Shown here piece by piece: positions 63,938 through 64,000 of a stretch of 64,000 nucleotides of DNA. Both the position numbers and the translations under genes were made by a program. The DNA comes from Symbiodinium natans (taxonomy: Eukaryota > Sar > Dinophyceae > Suessiales > Symbiodiniaceae): assembly GCA_905221605.1 (NCBI GenBank), contig CAJNDS010001779.1, positions 521,146 to 585,145 on the forward strand, written 5' to 3'. A model generated the notes under the pieces. It did no database searches. It had not been told where the DNA came from and saw nothing but the letters and a program-made list of their open reading frames with translations. The first letter of the stretch is position 1, and each line of letters starts with the position of its first letter.

Positions 63938-64000
63938 CTGGTCACCGGTGTGGTGCTTTCAGGGTTTGGGGATTAGGGTTTAGGGTTTGGGGGTTTGGGG

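Noticed and set aside
1-64000. CRISPR array, rRNA, tRNA
   Set aside because: Regularly spaced repeats here are telomere-type units without unique equal-length spacers; no rRNA or tRNA signature was recognised by eye, though a tRNA scan was not possible.

Overview
This is nuclear DNA of a eukaryote. Nothing bacterial or viral organises the window. It is saturated with arrays of the heptamer TTTAGGG/CCCTAAA (plant/algal-type telomere repeat) in both orientations and at every scale. The arrays are internal, and non-repetitive islands of about 50-250 bp lie between them. Many islands have exon properties: open frames with C/G-rich third codon positions, an upstream pyrimidine tract plus AG, and a downstream GT (occasionally GC). 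The TTTAGGG unit, intron density and mixed splice sites fit an alga or alveolate such as a chromerid or dinoflagellate. That assignment is inference from sequence style only.

Layout. 0.8-3.6 kb: a minus-strand Mpv17/PMP22-family gene in nine phase-consistent exons. 4-34 kb: minus- and plus-strand exon islands of unidentified genes between arrays, with many TIR elements of about 100 bp. 35.2-36.0 kb: a complete-looking three-exon gene for a 73-residue single-pass membrane protein (-). 37.4-38.7 kb: a plus-strand start exon holding a TIR element, then a four-exon minus gene. 41.4-42.8 kb (-) and 43.1-44.5 kb (+): two multi-exon genes. 45.33-45.98 kb: a non-autonomous DNA transposon with 29-bp TIRs, an 8-bp target duplication and a 12-bp minisatellite core. 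47-64 kb: a long run of minus-strand ankyrin-repeat exons, interrupted at 48.4-50.1 kb by the broken remains of a helicase-bearing element. 58.5-60.0 kb: variant telomere-like minisatellites.

Reading frames cross the proposed introns in phase in several independent genes, so the arrays and many small TIR elements sit inside introns or exons of real genes. I saw no rRNA, tRNA or CRISPR array. Exon limits are manual calls; 5' ends are mostly unresolved.
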